A stretch of 64,000 nucleotides of DNA from Rhodospirillum rubrum ATCC 11170 (GTDB taxonomy: Bacteria; Pseudomonadota; Alphaproteobacteria; Rhodospirillales; Rhodospirillaceae): the NCBI RefSeq assembly GCF_000013085.1, contig NC_007643.1, positions 2,589,001-2,653,000 of the forward strand, read 5' to 3'. The notes under the pieces were generated by a model, which worked only from the letters and a program-made list of their open reading frames with translations, searched no databases and was not told the DNA's origin. Position 1 is the first letter of the stretch. Every line of letters starts with the position of its first letter. Position numbers and translations under genes: made by a program. This document shows, in pieces, positions 42,562-52,156 of this stretch.

Positions 42562-43062
42562 ATGGATCAGAATTCCGCCATCACCCTCGCCGTCTTCATC
42601 GGTATTTGCATGCTCACCGCGCTGTCCGGCGCCTTCTTCCGCCCCGGAAAGTGGTATCAGACCATCCGCAAACCCTCGTGGAACCCGCCCGACAAGGTTT
42701 TCGGGCCGGTTTGGGGCATTCTCTACATCATGATCGCCGTCGCCGGCTGGCTGGTGTGGATGACGGCGCCCTTCAGCGAGACCATGATCCTGCCGATGAC
42801 CATCTTCGGCGTGCAGTTGGTCATGAACTTCCTGTGGTCGGGGCTGTTCTTCGGCGCCAAGCGCATCGATCTCGCCCTGCTGGAGGTCAGCTTCCTGTGG
42901 ATCTCGGTGATCGAACTGATCCTGGCCTTCCTGCCGATCCATCCTCTGGCGGGCTATCTGCTGATCCCCTATGCGCTGTGGGTCAGCTTCGCCGCCTTCC
43001 TCAACCTCGTCATCTACCGCTTGAACCGCAAGCCGACGCCGGTCGCCGAACCCGCCGTCTGA
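42562..43062 (+). CDS. tspO: TspO/MBR (tryptophan-rich sensory) family protein
   Basis: A 166-residue outer or inner membrane protein with five predicted helices and the TspO signatures: WYQTIRKPSWNPPDKVFGPV in the first loop, MNFLWSGLFF in the middle and a family-typical AGYLLIPYALWVSFAAFLN. TspO binds porphyrins and in Rhodobacter tunes photosynthesis gene expression. It is alone, divergent from the nif operon. The ATG at 42562 begins the family sequence. Confidence 0.92.
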   Translation: MDQNSAITLAVFIGICMLTALSGAFFRPGKWYQTIRKPSWNPPDKVFGPVWGILYIMIAVAGWLVWMTAPFSETMILPMTIFGVQLVMNFLWSGLFFGAKRIDLALLEVSFLWISVIELILAFLPIHPLAGYLLIPYALWVSFAAFLNLVIYRLNRKPTPVAEPAV

Positions 43063-43081
43063 CGCGCCGCGCCTAACAGGA

Positions 43082-43105
43082 AGGGGGGCGCCACCTAGCC
43101 CCCCT
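43082..43105. terminator. Hairpin between convergent tspO and nikE
   Basis: AGGGGGGC (43082-43089) pairs with GCCCCCCT (43098-43105), 19 bp after tspO and 15 bp before the end of nikE. GC-rich, no T-run. Confidence 0.4.
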
Positions 43106-43119
43106 CCCCGCCCCTCGCC

Positions 43120-43953
43120 TCACCGGGTCGCCGAGCGCCGTCCCCCCTCGTCATCGCCCACTGAGGCGGCCGCCGGACGGGCCGGCAAAATAGCCCGCTG
43201 AAGCGCCCGCGAGGCCGGATGCTCAAAGCGCTGAGCCCCGGTCACCGGGGCCTCCTCAACGATCTTCCCCTCGTCAAGCACGATCACCCGCTGGCAAAAG
43301 CGTTCGACCAGCCGCAGGTCGTGGGTGACGAACAGATAAGCCATCCCGGTTTGGCGCTGGAGATCCTTGAGCAAATCGATCATCTGGATCTGCAGCATCA
43401 GATCAAGGTTCGAGACCGCCTCGTCGAGCACCAGCAAGCGGGGTCCGGGCGCCAGGGCCCGGGCGATGCAAACCCTTTGCAACTGGCCACCGCTCATCTG
43501 CTGCGGCAGTTTATCGGCATCCTCGGGCGTCAGACCGACCTGACGCAATAAGGCGTCCCGGCGGGCGGCGCGCCCGGCGTCATCAAGCGTCGTTAAATGG
43601 CGCAACGGCTCGCCGATGATCCGCCCCACCCGGTGGCGGGGATTGACCGCCCCCAGGCTATCTTGAAACACCATTTGAACCGCGCCGCGAAAGGCCCGCC
43701 ACTCGGCGCGCGAAAAGCCGCCAAGCGGCCGGCCGCGAAAGGCGATCGTGCCGTGATCGGGCTTTTCCAGGCCAAGCAGCAGACGGGCCAGGGTGCTTTT
43801 CCCCGAACCGCTGCGCCCGAGCAGGGCCACGGTCTCGCCCTCCGACAGGGTTACCGTCGCCTCGCTCAGCACCGTCTTCGCCGGCGATCGACCAACCAAC
43901 GAGACCGTCCGATAGCTTTTGCTGGCCGCCCTGGCCGTCAACAAAGGACTCAC
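43120..43953 (-). CDS. nikE: Nickel ABC transporter ATP-binding protein NikE
   Basis: A 277-residue ATPase of the oligopeptide/nickel family: Walker [17 protein letters not shown], signature [16 protein letters not shown], Walker [14 protein letters not shown] and FVTHDL. The variant SNLDL in place of SALD is typical of NikE. It overlaps nikD by 4 bp and ends the operon. Confidence 0.93.
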   Translation of the reverse strand: MSPLLTARAASKSYRTVSLVGRSPAKTVLSEATVTLSEGETVALLGRSGSGKSTLARLLLGLEKPDHGTIAFRGRPLGGFSRAEWRAFRGAVQMVFQDSLGAVNPRHRVGRIIGEPLRHLTTLDDAGRAARRDALLRQVGLTPEDADKLPQQMSGGQLQRVCIARALAPGPRLLVLDEAVSNLDLMLQIQMIDLLKDLQRQTGMAYLFVTHDLRLVERFCQRVIVLDEGKIVEEAPVTGAQRFEHPASRALQRAILPARPAAASVGDDEGGRRSATR

Positions 43954-44735
43954 GCTACGCCCTCCAGGCCATAAAGCGACAGATGGGCCGCGACCAGGGC
44001 CCGGGTGGCGTCGTGACGGGGCCGGTGGAAGATCTCGCCGACCGGCCCGCTCTCGACGATGCGTCCCTGGGCCATCACCGCCACATCATCGGCCAGCCGG
44101 GCGACGACGCCCATGTCGTGGGTGACGATCAGCAGGCCAAGGCCGCGCTCGGCGACCACCCCTTCGAGCAAGGACAGCACCCGGGCCTGCACGACCAGAT
44201 CAAGATCGGTGGTCGGCTCGTCGGCGAACAGAAACGGCGCCTCGGTCAGCAAAGCCAGGGCGATCATCATGCGCTGAAGCATGCCGCCGCTCATCTCGAA
44301 GGCGTGCAGCCCAAGAACCCGCCCGGGATCTTCCAGGCCAACCCCCTCAAGCGCTTGAAGAAGAACCGCCTCGGAGCGCCGGTCATGGCGTCCCAGCGCC
44401 TTCAGGGTTTCAACGCCGTGAGCGCGCATGGTCCGCACCGGATTGAAGGCGCTGCGCGGGTTTTGCATGATCGAGGCCACATGGCGGCCCTTGAGGCCGG
44501 CCAAAGCCTGCTCCTCGCCATCAAGCAGCACCCTGCCCGACAGGCGGCGCACACCGGCCGGCAACACGTCGAGCGCCCCGGCGCAGGTCAGCGATTTGCC
44601 CGAGCCGCTGGCCCCGACCAGGGCGAGGATCCGACCGCGCCGCACCTCGAGGCCGACCCCCTCCACCAGCATCAGGGGATGGGCGCCGAGGGTGGCGATC
44701 GTCAGACCCTCGATCCTCAGACCATCGTTTCTCAA
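43950..44735 (-). CDS. nikD: Nickel ABC transporter ATP-binding protein NikD
   Basis: A 261-residue ATPase paired with NikE. It has Walker [33 protein letters not shown] in the Q-loop region, the signature [15 protein letters not shown] and Walker [13 protein letters not shown], matching NikD (with Met and Leu variants in the signature). Overlaps at both ends (4 bp with nikC and 4 bp with nikE) indicate tight coupling. Confidence 0.93.
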   Translation of the reverse strand: MRNDGLRIEGLTIATLGAHPLMLVEGVGLEVRRGRILALVGASGSGKSLTCAGALDVLPAGVRRLSGRVLLDGEEQALAGLKGRHVASIMQNPRSAFNPVRTMRAHGVETLKALGRHDRRSEAVLLQALEGVGLEDPGRVLGLHAFEMSGGMLQRMMIALALLTEAPFLFADEPTTDLDLVVQARVLSLLEGVVAERGLGLLIVTHDMGVVARLADDVAVMAQGRIVESGPVGEIFHRPRHDATRALVAAHLSLYGLEGVA

Positions 44736-45631
44736 TGTCCATGCTCCGCGCAGAGGTGCGGATCAAGACGATCGCGCAGGGCGTCCCCAAGCAGGTTGAA
44801 GGTCATGACGCTGACGAAAAGCGCCACTCCGGGCCAGACCATCAGCATCGGCTGGGTCCAGACGAACTGGCGGGCGTCGTTGATCATCACCCCCCATTCG
44901 GCCATCGGCGGGGCGACCCCCAATCCCAGGAACGACAGGCCGGCGACATGGAGCATCATGTGGCCGATATCGAGACTGGCCAGCACCAGAAGCTGCGAGG
45001 CGGTGGCGGGCAGCAGATGCTCGACGAAGATCGAGACCCGCCCCGCCCCCGACAGCCGCGCCGCCAGGATGAAATCGCGCTCGCGCAGCGACAAAACGAT
45101 GCCGCGCACGATGCGGGCGTACCAAGCCCAATGGGACAAGGCGATGGCGATGATGACATTGGTCAGCCCGCTGCCCAGCACGCCAACCATGAACAACGAC
45201 AGCACCAGGGTGGGAAAGGTCAGGAAGACATCGGTGACGCGCATGATCGCCTGATCGGCGCGCCCGCCCAGGACCCCGGCGGCGCCGCCCACGGCGATCC
45301 CCATCGCCAGCACCAGGGCGAGGCACAGGGCGACCGAGCCCAGCGAGACGCCGGCCCCGGCGAGCAGCCGCAAAAAGATGTCGCGGCCCAGGTGATCGGT
45401 GCCCAGCCAATGCTCCCAAGACGGCGGCCGCAAGCGCGCCGCGAGGTCGATGGCATTGGCATCGCCGGGAAGCAGAGATTGGCCGACGATGGCGCTGGCG
45501 ATCAGGGCGACCAGCACCAGAAGGGCCAAGCGCAGGCTCCAGCTTCGGCCGATGGGCAGGCGGGCGAGCCACCCCCGGAGCGGGGCGGCGTCTGGCGGGC
45601 GATGCCCCTGCTGGCAATCAGGCATGGTCAT
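44732..45631 (-). CDS. nikC: Nickel ABC transporter permease NikC
   Basis: A 299-residue inner membrane permease with about six helices. [20 protein letters not shown] and the DLG-type motif, then the EAA loop region [20 protein letters not shown], are standard for OppC/NikC permeases. The ATG at 45631 overlaps the nikB stop (ATGA); a second ATG two codons later is possible. Confidence 0.93.
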   Translation of the reverse strand: MTMPDCQQGHRPPDAAPLRGWLARLPIGRSWSLRLALLVLVALIASAIVGQSLLPGDANAIDLAARLRPPSWEHWLGTDHLGRDIFLRLLAGAGVSLGSVALCLALVLAMGIAVGGAAGVLGGRADQAIMRVTDVFLTFPTLVLSLFMVGVLGSGLTNVIIAIALSHWAWYARIVRGIVLSLRERDFILAARLSGAGRVSIFVEHLLPATASQLLVLASLDIGHMMLHVAGLSFLGLGVAPPMAEWGVMINDARQFVWTQPMLMVWPGVALFVSVMTFNLLGDALRDRLDPHLCAEHGH

Positions 45632-46572
45632 TGGGCCCCCTCCGCCGCCAGCCGGATGCGCGGATCGGCCCAGGCATAGACGATATCGACGATCAGATTG
45701 CAAAGAACGAAGATCAGCACCATCAGCAGCGTGAAACACTGGATGACCGGATAATCGCGGTTGAAGATGGCGGAGACCGCAAAGCGGCCAACCCCCGGCC
45801 AGCCGAAAATGCTTTCAATGACCAGGGTGCCGCCGATCAGTTCGCCAACGTGCATGCCCGTCGCCGTGATGATCGGCAGCAGGGCGTTGCGCAGGATATG
45901 GGCGCGTTCCACCTTGGCCGCCGACAGGCCGCGCAGGCGGGCGTAATAGACGTGACGCTGCCCGGACACCTCGAGCATGCTGGCGCGCAGCAGCCGGGCG
46001 TTGATCGATAGCGACATGAAGGCGATGGCGACGGCGGGCATGATCATATGCTCCGCCCCGCCCCGCCCCATCGCCGGCAGCCAGCCAAGCTCGACCGAAA
46101 ACACCAGCACCAGCAGGAAGCCCAGCCAGAAATTGGGCATCGAGACGCCGAGAAAGGCGACGCCGCGAACGATCTGGTCGGGTAAGGCGTCGCGCCGCCG
46201 CGCCGCCCACATCCCCAAAGGGATCGACAGGCCCAGGGTCAGCGCCAGGGCCACCCCGGCCAAGTGCAAGGTGGCGGGCAGATAATGCAAAAGATCGGGC
46301 AGAACCGGCCGCCCGGTGGCGTAGGACACGCCGAAATCCAGATGCAGGGCCTTGTTCAGCCAAACCCAATACTGAACCGCCAGCGGCTGATCGAGCCCCA
46401 GCCTCTGGCGGGTCTCGGCCAGGGCCTGGACGGTCGGCGGAATGCGCGATAGCCGCAGGTAATCCATCGCCGGATCGCTGGGCCCCAGGCGCAGCATCAG
46501 GAAGATGACCAGCGAGGCGCCGAGCAACATGGGAACGAGCAGCGCCAAGCGCTTGAGAACGAAAGAGACCAT
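45628..46572 (-). CDS. nikB: Nickel ABC transporter permease NikB
   Basis: A 314-residue permease beginning [20 protein letters not shown], the typical NikB/OppB first helix, with [20 protein letters not shown] and the C-terminal [20 protein letters not shown] segment. I use ATG 46572 because it matches the family start; a GTG at 46581 that overlaps the nikA stop (GTGA) could also be used. Confidence 0.93.
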   Translation of the reverse strand: MVSFVLKRLALLVPMLLGASLVIFLMLRLGPSDPAMDYLRLSRIPPTVQALAETRQRLGLDQPLAVQYWVWLNKALHLDFGVSYATGRPVLPDLLHYLPATLHLAGVALALTLGLSIPLGMWAARRRDALPDQIVRGVAFLGVSMPNFWLGFLLVLVFSVELGWLPAMGRGGAEHMIMPAVAIAFMSLSINARLLRASMLEVSGQRHVYYARLRGLSAAKVERAHILRNALLPIITATGMHVGELIGGTLVIESIFGWPGVGRFAVSAIFNRDYPVIQCFTLLMVLIFVLCNLIVDIVYAWADPRIRLAAEGAQ

Positions 46573-46577
46573 AACGA

Positions 46578-48161
46578 TCACGGCGCCAGGGGAACGAGGT
46601 TTTCGAAGGGGATCTCGCTCGACATCGCCCCGAACGACAAGGGCCCCACCGCCTTCTTGGCCAGGGCGATCGCCGTGACATGGGTCAGCGGCAGATAGAC
46701 CGCCTGATCATGCAGGCGGGTCAGGATCTTGGTGTACAGCGCCTGACGCTCCGTCTCGTCGGTGGTGACCAGAACCCGCGAGATCGTCGCGTCGATCTCG
46801 GCCTTGTCGGGCAGGCCACGTTGGGCCTGATAATCGGCATGGGAGGGCACGCGCATCGAACTGACGAAGGCATGGGGATCGAAGGGGGCGCCCCAGGTGG
46901 AATTGAAGATCATGCCGAAGCGACCATCATGCTGGCGCGAAAAGACGCTGCTTTCCTCCTCGCCGACAAGAACGGCCCCGACACCGATCTTGCGCAGATC
47001 CCCCTGGACGATTTCCGCCATCGATTTGGCGACCGCGTCGGTGCCGACGAAGACGAGATCGATGAGCAGCGGCTTGCCGTCCTTGCTGCGCAGGTCGCTT
47101 CCCGCCTCGAAACGCCAGTTCGCCGCCTCGAGCAAGGCGGCCGCCCGCGCCCGATCATAGGCATAGGGCTTCAGAGCGATATCGGCATAGGGCACATTGG
47201 TCGAAAACAAGGTGTCGGCGCGGGTCTGGGTGCCATAGAAGACCGAGGCGATCATCGTGTCCTTGTCGATGGCGTGATTGAGCGCCTGCCGCACCGCCAG
47301 CTCATTGGTCGGCGCGCGGTTGGAATTGAGCGCCAGCACCCGGGTTTCCACCGGAGCCGACAGGGCGGCCGTATAGAGGCCCATGGCGCGCAGGCGGTCG
47401 AAGGTATCGGGATAGACCGGACCATCCACACCGTAGATCAGATCGATATCGCCGGTTTCAAAGGCGATGGCCCGGGTCGTCGGATCGGGGATGACCTTGA
47501 CCATGATCTTGTCATAGGCCGGCTTCTCGCCCCAATAGGCGTCGTTGCGCTCGAACAGATCGTATTCGCCCAAGCCGCTGGCCACCAATTTCCAAGGTCC
47601 GGTGCCGACCGGCTCCACAATGCCGTCCTTGGTGCCGCCGGCCTTGCCAAAGCGCGAAGGCGCGATGAAGCGGAAAGGCCGCGGCAGGGCGAGTTCCTGA
47701 AGGATCGGGTAATAGGCCTCTTTCAAGGTCAGGCGAAACGCCAGGTCGTCGACGACCTCGACCCTCTCGATCTGATTGGCCAGTTCCAGCCATTGGTGGC
47801 GGGCGCGGTTGGCCAGAACCGCGTCGAAATTGGCGACCACCGCCTTGGCGTCAAAGGCCTCGCCATTGGCAAAGAGCACATCGGGACGCAGGGAGAAGGT
47901 ATAGACCCGGCCATCGGCCGAAATCTCCCACGAGCGCGCCAACCAGGGCACCACGGCGCCATCGGCCCGATAGCGCACCAGCGGCTCATAGACCATCGCC
48001 TGGGCGAACATCTGATTGGGAGAATAGAGATGGGGATTGAGCGGGCCGACGTTCTGCGGCCAGGAAAAATTCAAGGTTTCGCCGGCGCGGGCGGCGCCAA
48101 AGGGCGACAGCGCGCATAACGCGATGCCAAGCGCCCCCACCAAAGCATGAAACGATCTCAC
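46578..48161 (-). CDS. nikA: Nickel-binding periplasmic protein NikA
   Basis: A 527-residue family 5 binding protein with a Sec signal (residues about 1-26, ending AARA). [51 protein letters not shown] and [16 protein letters not shown] closely parallel E. coli NikA from memory, so nickel (as a chelate) is the likely ligand rather than peptides. It starts with GTG at 48161 behind a GGGGAAGGGGAAAG site. Nickel would serve hydrogenase, CO dehydrogenase or urease encoded elsewhere. Confidence 0.93.
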   Translation of the reverse strand: MRSFHALVGALGIALCALSPFGAARAGETLNFSWPQNVGPLNPHLYSPNQMFAQAMVYEPLVRYRADGAVVPWLARSWEISADGRVYTFSLRPDVLFANGEAFDAKAVVANFDAVLANRARHQWLELANQIERVEVVDDLAFRLTLKEAYYPILQELALPRPFRFIAPSRFGKAGGTKDGIVEPVGTGPWKLVASGLGEYDLFERNDAYWGEKPAYDKIMVKVIPDPTTRAIAFETGDIDLIYGVDGPVYPDTFDRLRAMGLYTAALSAPVETRVLALNSNRAPTNELAVRQALNHAIDKDTMIASVFYGTQTRADTLFSTNVPYADIALKPYAYDRARAAALLEAANWRFEAGSDLRSKDGKPLLIDLVFVGTDAVAKSMAEIVQGDLRKIGVGAVLVGEEESSVFSRQHDGRFGMIFNSTWGAPFDPHAFVSSMRVPSHADYQAQRGLPDKAEIDATISRVLVTTDETERQALYTKILTRLHDQAVYLPLTHVTAIALAKKAVGPLSFGAMSSEIPFENLVPLAP

Positions 48162-48558
48162 GGTCTTTCCCCTTCCCCTGACGACGGCCCCCCCGTCCCA
48201 ACCTGCCCGGACCTCCGAACACAAGCCGACGGCCGGCATACTGGATGACCCAGTCGCATAATGTCAATGTCGGGAGTGTGGGAATTCGTGAGCGTTTTTT
48301 GCGTGTTTCAAGGCCGCAACCAACAGGCGCCAAAGCGTTTCAAATAATGACGATGGGTCATTGTTTTTGTCATGAAAAACCGCCTGCCCCAGGGCTGTTT
48401 AACGGTGATCATGTGACCCTCTAGGAGAAGATGAGATCGAGGTTGATTGCCGTCCCGGCCCAGAGGATTCGTACGACTTCGGCGAAGCCGTTTTTTCTTT
48501 CGCAGGATGTTGAGGGCAAAGCTTCGGGCGCGGCTTTGCGGTTGAGAAAGAAGTCGAA
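48162..48558. other. nikA upstream region with a dyad and a possible gene remnant
   Basis: Contains the nikA promoter region and the left flank of the IS66-type element. AATGAC (48346-48351) and GTCATT (48357-48362) form a short dyad that could bind a regulator. No NikR-type operator was recognised. A minus-strand open frame (about 48421-48615) encodes LREQLLRGSFDFFLNRKAAP and more; it runs into the IS left end and could be a truncated gene of unknown origin. Confidence 0.3.
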
Positions 48559-50023
48559 GCTGCCGCGCAGTAATTGCTCACGTAGCTGGCAAAATTGGTT
48601 GCGCGGGGGCTCCAAACATGAATCAACGTATGGATGAAACTGTTGCTGCGCTATCTCCTGAGTAACGCCGAGAAAGACGCCCTGCTGACGGAGCAGGCGG
48701 CGCTGATCGAGCGCATGGCGGCACGGATTGCCGAGCTTGAGGCGTCAGTCGGCAAGCCGAAGAAGACCTCGTCCAATTCGCATATCCCACCGTCAAAAGA
48801 TGGCCCGGGCCGAGAAAACCGGAAGCCCCAGCCCCCTCGGAAGCAGCGGCCATCGCGTCCTGGCGTGTCGCGCCCGTTGACCGAAACCCCGGACAAGACC
48901 GAGCGCCGGATGGCTGATATCTGCCTGCATTGCGGAAAAACCACGCCCGAGGCGGGGCAGCGTTGCCGCCATCGCTATGACCATATCGACCTTCCGCCGA
49001 TCCGCCCGGTGGTGACGCGGGTCGAACTGTTCGGCGGCCGGTGCGGCTGCGGCAAGCGCTATCGGGCCGAGGCTCCCGCCGGCATGGAGCCGGGGACGCC
49101 ATTCGGGCCGGGCATCCGCTCGCTGCTGCTCTATCTCCATCACAGCCACCCTGTCGGCTTCGAGCGACTGTCGCGAATGCTCCAGGAATTGTTCGGCTTG
49201 GCCATCTCAGAAGGCGCCATCGCCAATGCCTTTCGGCGGAGCCAAGCCGGTTTGGACCAAGCCCGGGCGGCGATCAAAGCCAAGCTGCTGACCGCCCGAA
49301 TCATCGCCTCGGACGAAACCACCACCCGCGTCGATGGTGTGACCCAGTGGCAATGGGTGTTCATCTCGGATCAGGCGGTTCTGCATGAAATCGCCCCGCG
49401 CCGGGCCAAGAGCGTCGCCGAAACCGTGCTGAACGGTCACCGGCCCGAAATCTGGGTTTCGGATCGCTATGCGGGGCAACAGGATCTGGCCCGCGTCCAT
49501 CAAGTCTGTCTCGCCCATGTTTTGCGCGACGTGCAATACGCCATCGACAGCGGCGATACGGTGGTCGCGCCAAAAATCCGCGACCACCTGCGATGGGCCA
49601 TCCGGGTCGGCAAGCGACGATCCGACTTGAAGAACAGCACGCTGGCCGCCTATGCGGCGAAGGCCGAACGACGCCTCGACGCCCTGGTCGGCCACCCCAC
49701 CGCTCACCCCGCCGGACGGCTTTTGCAGCGGCAAATCAAGGCGTGGCGCGCCAAGTTCTTCGTCTTCCTGACCGACCGAGGCGTGCCGCCCACCAACAAC
49801 GTCTCCGAACGGGAAATCAGGCCCTCCGTCGTCTTCCGCAAGGTCACCAACGGATTCCGCTCCGACTGGGGCGCCCAAATCCATGCCGGATACCGATCCG
49901 TCACCGGCACCGCCCGCCTGAAAGGCCAGACGGCCTTCGCCGCTGTTCGCGCCCTCGTCGATGGCCAATTCGCCATCGCCTGAGCCAGGACGCCACCCCC
50001 GTGAGCAATTACCAAGCGCTTAC
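48559..50023 (+). mobile_element. IS66-type insertion element (single-transposase form)
   Basis: About 1.46 kb with one transposase gene. The right end GTGAGCAATTACCAAGCGCTTAC (50001-50023, 23 bp written for its position only) has an inner 12-bp match to the left at 48570-48581 (GTAATTGCTCAC); the outer 11 bp of the left end have diverged (about 4 of 11 match), so the left boundary is uncertain. No 8-bp target duplication is evident. Accessory genes tnpA/tnpB of classical IS66 are absent, as in the ISBst12-like branch. Confidence 0.65.
48634..49983 (+). CDS. tnpC: IS66 family transposase
   Basis: A 449-residue transposase. It has an N-terminal coiled-coil leader (ERMAARIAELEASVGK), the SSNSHIPPSKD linker, a zinc-finger domain (CLHCGKTTPE and CGCGKRY), and the catalytic domain with Asp near 227 (IIASDETTTRVDG), Asp near 276 (WVSDRYAG) and Glu near 392 (NNVSEREIRPS). 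All three DDE residues are present and the frame is intact, so it may be active. ATG 48634 gives the complete leader. Confidence 0.93.
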   Translation: MKLLLRYLLSNAEKDALLTEQAALIERMAARIAELEASVGKPKKTSSNSHIPPSKDGPGRENRKPQPPRKQRPSRPGVSRPLTETPDKTERRMADICLHCGKTTPEAGQRCRHRYDHIDLPPIRPVVTRVELFGGRCGCGKRYRAEAPAGMEPGTPFGPGIRSLLLYLHHSHPVGFERLSRMLQELFGLAISEGAIANAFRRSQAGLDQARAAIKAKLLTARIIASDETTTRVDGVTQWQWVFISDQAVLHEIAPRRAKSVAETVLNGHRPEIWVSDRYAGQQDLARVHQVCLAHVLRDVQYAIDSGDTVVAPKIRDHLRWAIRVGKRRSDLKNSTLAAYAAKAERRLDALVGHPTAHPAGRLLQRQIKAWRAKFFVFLTDRGVPPTNNVSEREIRPSVVFRKVTNGFRSDWGAQIHAGYRSVTGTARLKGQTAFAAVRALVDGQFAIA

Positions 50024-50319
50024 GCTGCAAGAAAGGCTCCGGTCGCTTCGCGAGTAAGCCTTGTCCGAATCATATCGTTGATTTGCCTATTTGAGTTCAC
50101 AAACCGGATTTTTGCTTTAATTTGATCCAAGCTCATGCAGTCCAGAAGCTCAACAAAAGCGCTATTTACGAAAGAGGACGTAACAGAGGTAAAGCCGGAA
50201 AAGGAGACGATAACAGGCTGTGGTGAATCAGCGAGAGCACGCAATAAGGCTTGCCTCACTATGTCACCTTGGTCGTTGGTATTGCCACCTGATACTAGAT
50301 CAATCACGCGAATTACCAT
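50020..50319 (-). CDS. STAS-like (DUF4325-type) protein, 3' end inside IS66 terminus
   Basis: A 99-residue protein resembling the STAS-like DUF4325 family: PVIVSFSGFTSVTSSFVNSA, then ELLDCMSLDQIKAKIRFVNS. STAS-like proteins are usually partners of histidine-kinase-like ATPases in partner-switching. It overlaps the upstream ATPase gene by 7 bp. Its TAA stop (50020-50022) falls within the terminal repeat of the IS66 element, so the original C-terminus was probably altered by insertion. Base composition is much more AT-rich than the genome average. Confidence 0.7.
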   Translation of the reverse strand: MVIRVIDLVSGGNTNDQGDIVRQALLRALADSPQPVIVSFSGFTSVTSSFVNSAFVELLDCMSLDQIKAKIRFVNSNRQINDMIRTRLTREATGAFLAA

Positions 50320-51206
50320 TCGAAATCCTCCTCTTCGTCATCCAAAACCTCAATCGTATCCTTTCGGAATTCAATGTCGAACAGCGTTCCCGGACTGAAG
50401 CCACTAACGACGCGCGGATGCGGACAGATCCGCTCGCCTTCCTTCTTAAACGAGACGATACCATTGTGGGAGTAGATCGTCACGCTTCCCCCGTTGCGCA
50501 ACACGACATTCTGAAGAAGATAGTGGAGGCCCGCCCCTCGATTTCGCGGGCTAGTTTTGGTGGTAAAACCGTCTTCAGTGGCCTTCAGTATTGCGTCTAT
50601 AGATGAAATTTTTGGGGAAAAACGCCGAACAACAGAAGGAATGCCCGCCCCAAAATCCGCAACTGAAATAAGAATTCTCCCTTCATTCGGGTAATATTGG
50701 CAGAATATACTTCCTATTTCGCAGCATGTGTGATCTGCAATATTATTAAACAACTCAGATAGGCAGACTCGGAATTCTCTCAGAGAGGATTCTGGAACAG
50801 AAAAATGGTTGGATAACCAAGGAGTCAAATCCATTTCAAGCCACCCATGACTCTCGGCTTGTGTAACTTTTTTTAAGGGAATGGTCGTTGGCCTGGGTGA
50901 ACTATACGGCCTTAGCTTTGTTCCTAAATGTTGCTCAAAAAAAAGCGCATCATCCAAGAATTTATTTGACTGTCTGTGGGGGGAGAGCCCCTCAAGAACT
51001 ACTTTGGTGCCTTTTGCATCAAGCCATTGAATAAGATTACTAATAAAAACAACCCCGGATGGGCGTGTAAAATCGAGCGTTGAAAAATCAATCCATAATT
51101 CTTTTGGTAGTTTTCTGTCGCAAGACGAAATCAATTGATGGATAACTTGTGGCATGGTATCGCCGTAAAAATTTCGCGGAAGCGGAATTATCGGAACCTG
51201 AGCCAT
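50313..51206 (-). CDS. STAS-like plus GHKL-type ATPase (anti-sigma/kinase-like) protein
   Basis: A 297-residue protein. Residues about 30-75 look STAS-like (ELWIDFSTLDFTRPSGVVFI). The C-terminal half is a GHKL ATPase: N box ELFNNIADH (151-159), G1 DFGAGIP (184-190), G2 RNRGAGL (221-227). No His phospho-acceptor domain is present, so it resembles anti-sigma factor or MutL/Hsp90-type ATPases more than a full sensor kinase. It overlaps the STAS-like gene and follows an HTH gene by 63 bp. AT-rich, likely acquired. Role unknown. Confidence 0.7.
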   Translation of the reverse strand: MAQVPIIPLPRNFYGDTMPQVIHQLISSCDRKLPKELWIDFSTLDFTRPSGVVFISNLIQWLDAKGTKVVLEGLSPHRQSNKFLDDALFFEQHLGTKLRPYSSPRPTTIPLKKVTQAESHGWLEMDLTPWLSNHFSVPESSLREFRVCLSELFNNIADHTCCEIGSIFCQYYPNEGRILISVADFGAGIPSVVRRFSPKISSIDAILKATEDGFTTKTSPRNRGAGLHYLLQNVVLRNGGSVTIYSHNGIVSFKKEGERICPHPRVVSGFSPGTLFDIEFRKDTIEVLDDEEEDFEW

Positions 51207-51269
51207 TAATAGACCTCAATGAATCGAGAAGCTGCGACACTGAAGGTTCAGACCACAGCCTGAAACGCT

Positions 51270-51497
51270 TCAAGTATCCAGCAGCATCCTCACCCCCCGC
51301 CCACCGCCATTCTCGGGAATAAACTCGATCTCAGCACCCTCAAGCGCGGCGCGCAAGGCATCAATCGTGGTTGGTTTCAAGGTCTCGCCTCGCTTAAACT
51401 TACCGATAGTGCCCAGCGAAACGCTGGCCTTCTTTGATAAATCACGTGTTTCCCACCCCAGAGTGGCAAGGGCCATTTCGAGATGAACAGGCAACAT
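51270..51497 (-). CDS. Small XRE-type helix-turn-helix protein
   Basis: A 75-residue protein: MALATLGWETRDLSKKASVS and LGTIGKFKRGETLKPTTIDA make a Cro/C1-type HTH, and the remainder is AALEGAEIEFIPENGGG, a common ending in small XRE regulators. It precedes the ATPase and STAS-like genes and has an imperfect inverted repeat upstream, so it probably represses its own operon. No clear ribosome site precedes the ATG at 51497; an internal ATG is possible. Confidence 0.72.
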   Translation of the reverse strand: MLPVHLEMALATLGWETRDLSKKASVSLGTIGKFKRGETLKPTTIDALRAALEGAEIEFIPENGGGRGVRMLLDT

Positions 51498-51502
51498 GTC
51501 GA

Positions 51503-51560
51503 ATCACCGATACGATTTGTGTTACGGAACTCATTCCCATGAAGCTGTCGTATCACTGAT
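51503..51560. promoter_or_regulatory. Imperfect inverted repeat upstream of the HTH gene
   Basis: ATCACCGATACGA (51503-51515) and TCGTATCACTGAT (51548-51560) are inverted copies with 11 of 13 positions matching, flanking the likely promoter of the HTH gene. They may be binding half-sites for that protein. Confidence 0.45.
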
Positions 51561-52156
51561 CTGATTCAGGATGCAACTCGCCCCTGCTGGTTCTGCAACA
51601 CCAAGCCGGGGCCTATCCACAACGCACCTACAGGAGAGGCGCGCATGGACAATCATACCTTAACCGTCCCAGTCCCTTTGAGTCTCGCGGAGACATTCCG
51701 CCTGCGTCTGGGAGAAAGGCGCGTTGCGCGACGTGTGCGCGGTCCTCTCGTCCATTGAATTGATCATCCGGCCCTGCGGCCGCGAAGACGGAAGCCCGCT
51801 CGACAAAGCGACCCTTCGCGGGGCACGGCTGTTTCCTGGGGCGAGCACTCGGGGATGGGACGTTGGGCAAGCCGCAGGCGAGGTGCTGCGGCGGGCCCAG
51901 GCGTAGGCCAGCGAGCCTCGACCCCATGGCTCTCCTGGGCCACTTCTGCGGTGAGTGCACTGGCACGGGTATTGGATAGGGCCTCGAGCGGAGCCCACTT
52001 TTTCCTACAGGTGGATGCCTCCGATGCTTGTGGGGGACGGAGAGGCGTAAAACCGCGTCGGCGCGGCACAGAACTTAGACTCGATGGAAGGGCGCGCTTA
52101 GCCTCGATCACATCCTCGCATGCAAGACGCATCTAATCAGCGTTGAACCGCCCTGC
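51561..52156. other. About 600 bp without a credible gene
   Basis: Between the HTH gene and nifQ. Several overlapping short open frames exist on both strands but none has a ribosome site, family resemblance or a normal composition (low-complexity Arg/Gly/Pro-rich translations). It looks like degraded mobile or foreign DNA. I could not place a boundary repeat. Confidence 0.4.

Noticed and set aside
48241-48420. Sigma-54 or NikR-type site upstream of nikA
   Set aside because: A GCAA...GCGCCA string exists but the spacing is wrong for sigma-54, and no GTATGA-type dyad was found for NikR.
48551-50031. Target-site duplication of the IS66-type element
   Set aside because: The 8 bp next to the right end (GCTGCAAG) do not match the bases beside the best left end, and the left terminal repeat is diverged.
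51855-52136. Possible 93-residue gene beside nifQ
   Set aside because: No ribosome site, Arg/Gly-rich composition and no family match; treated as part of a gene-free stretch.
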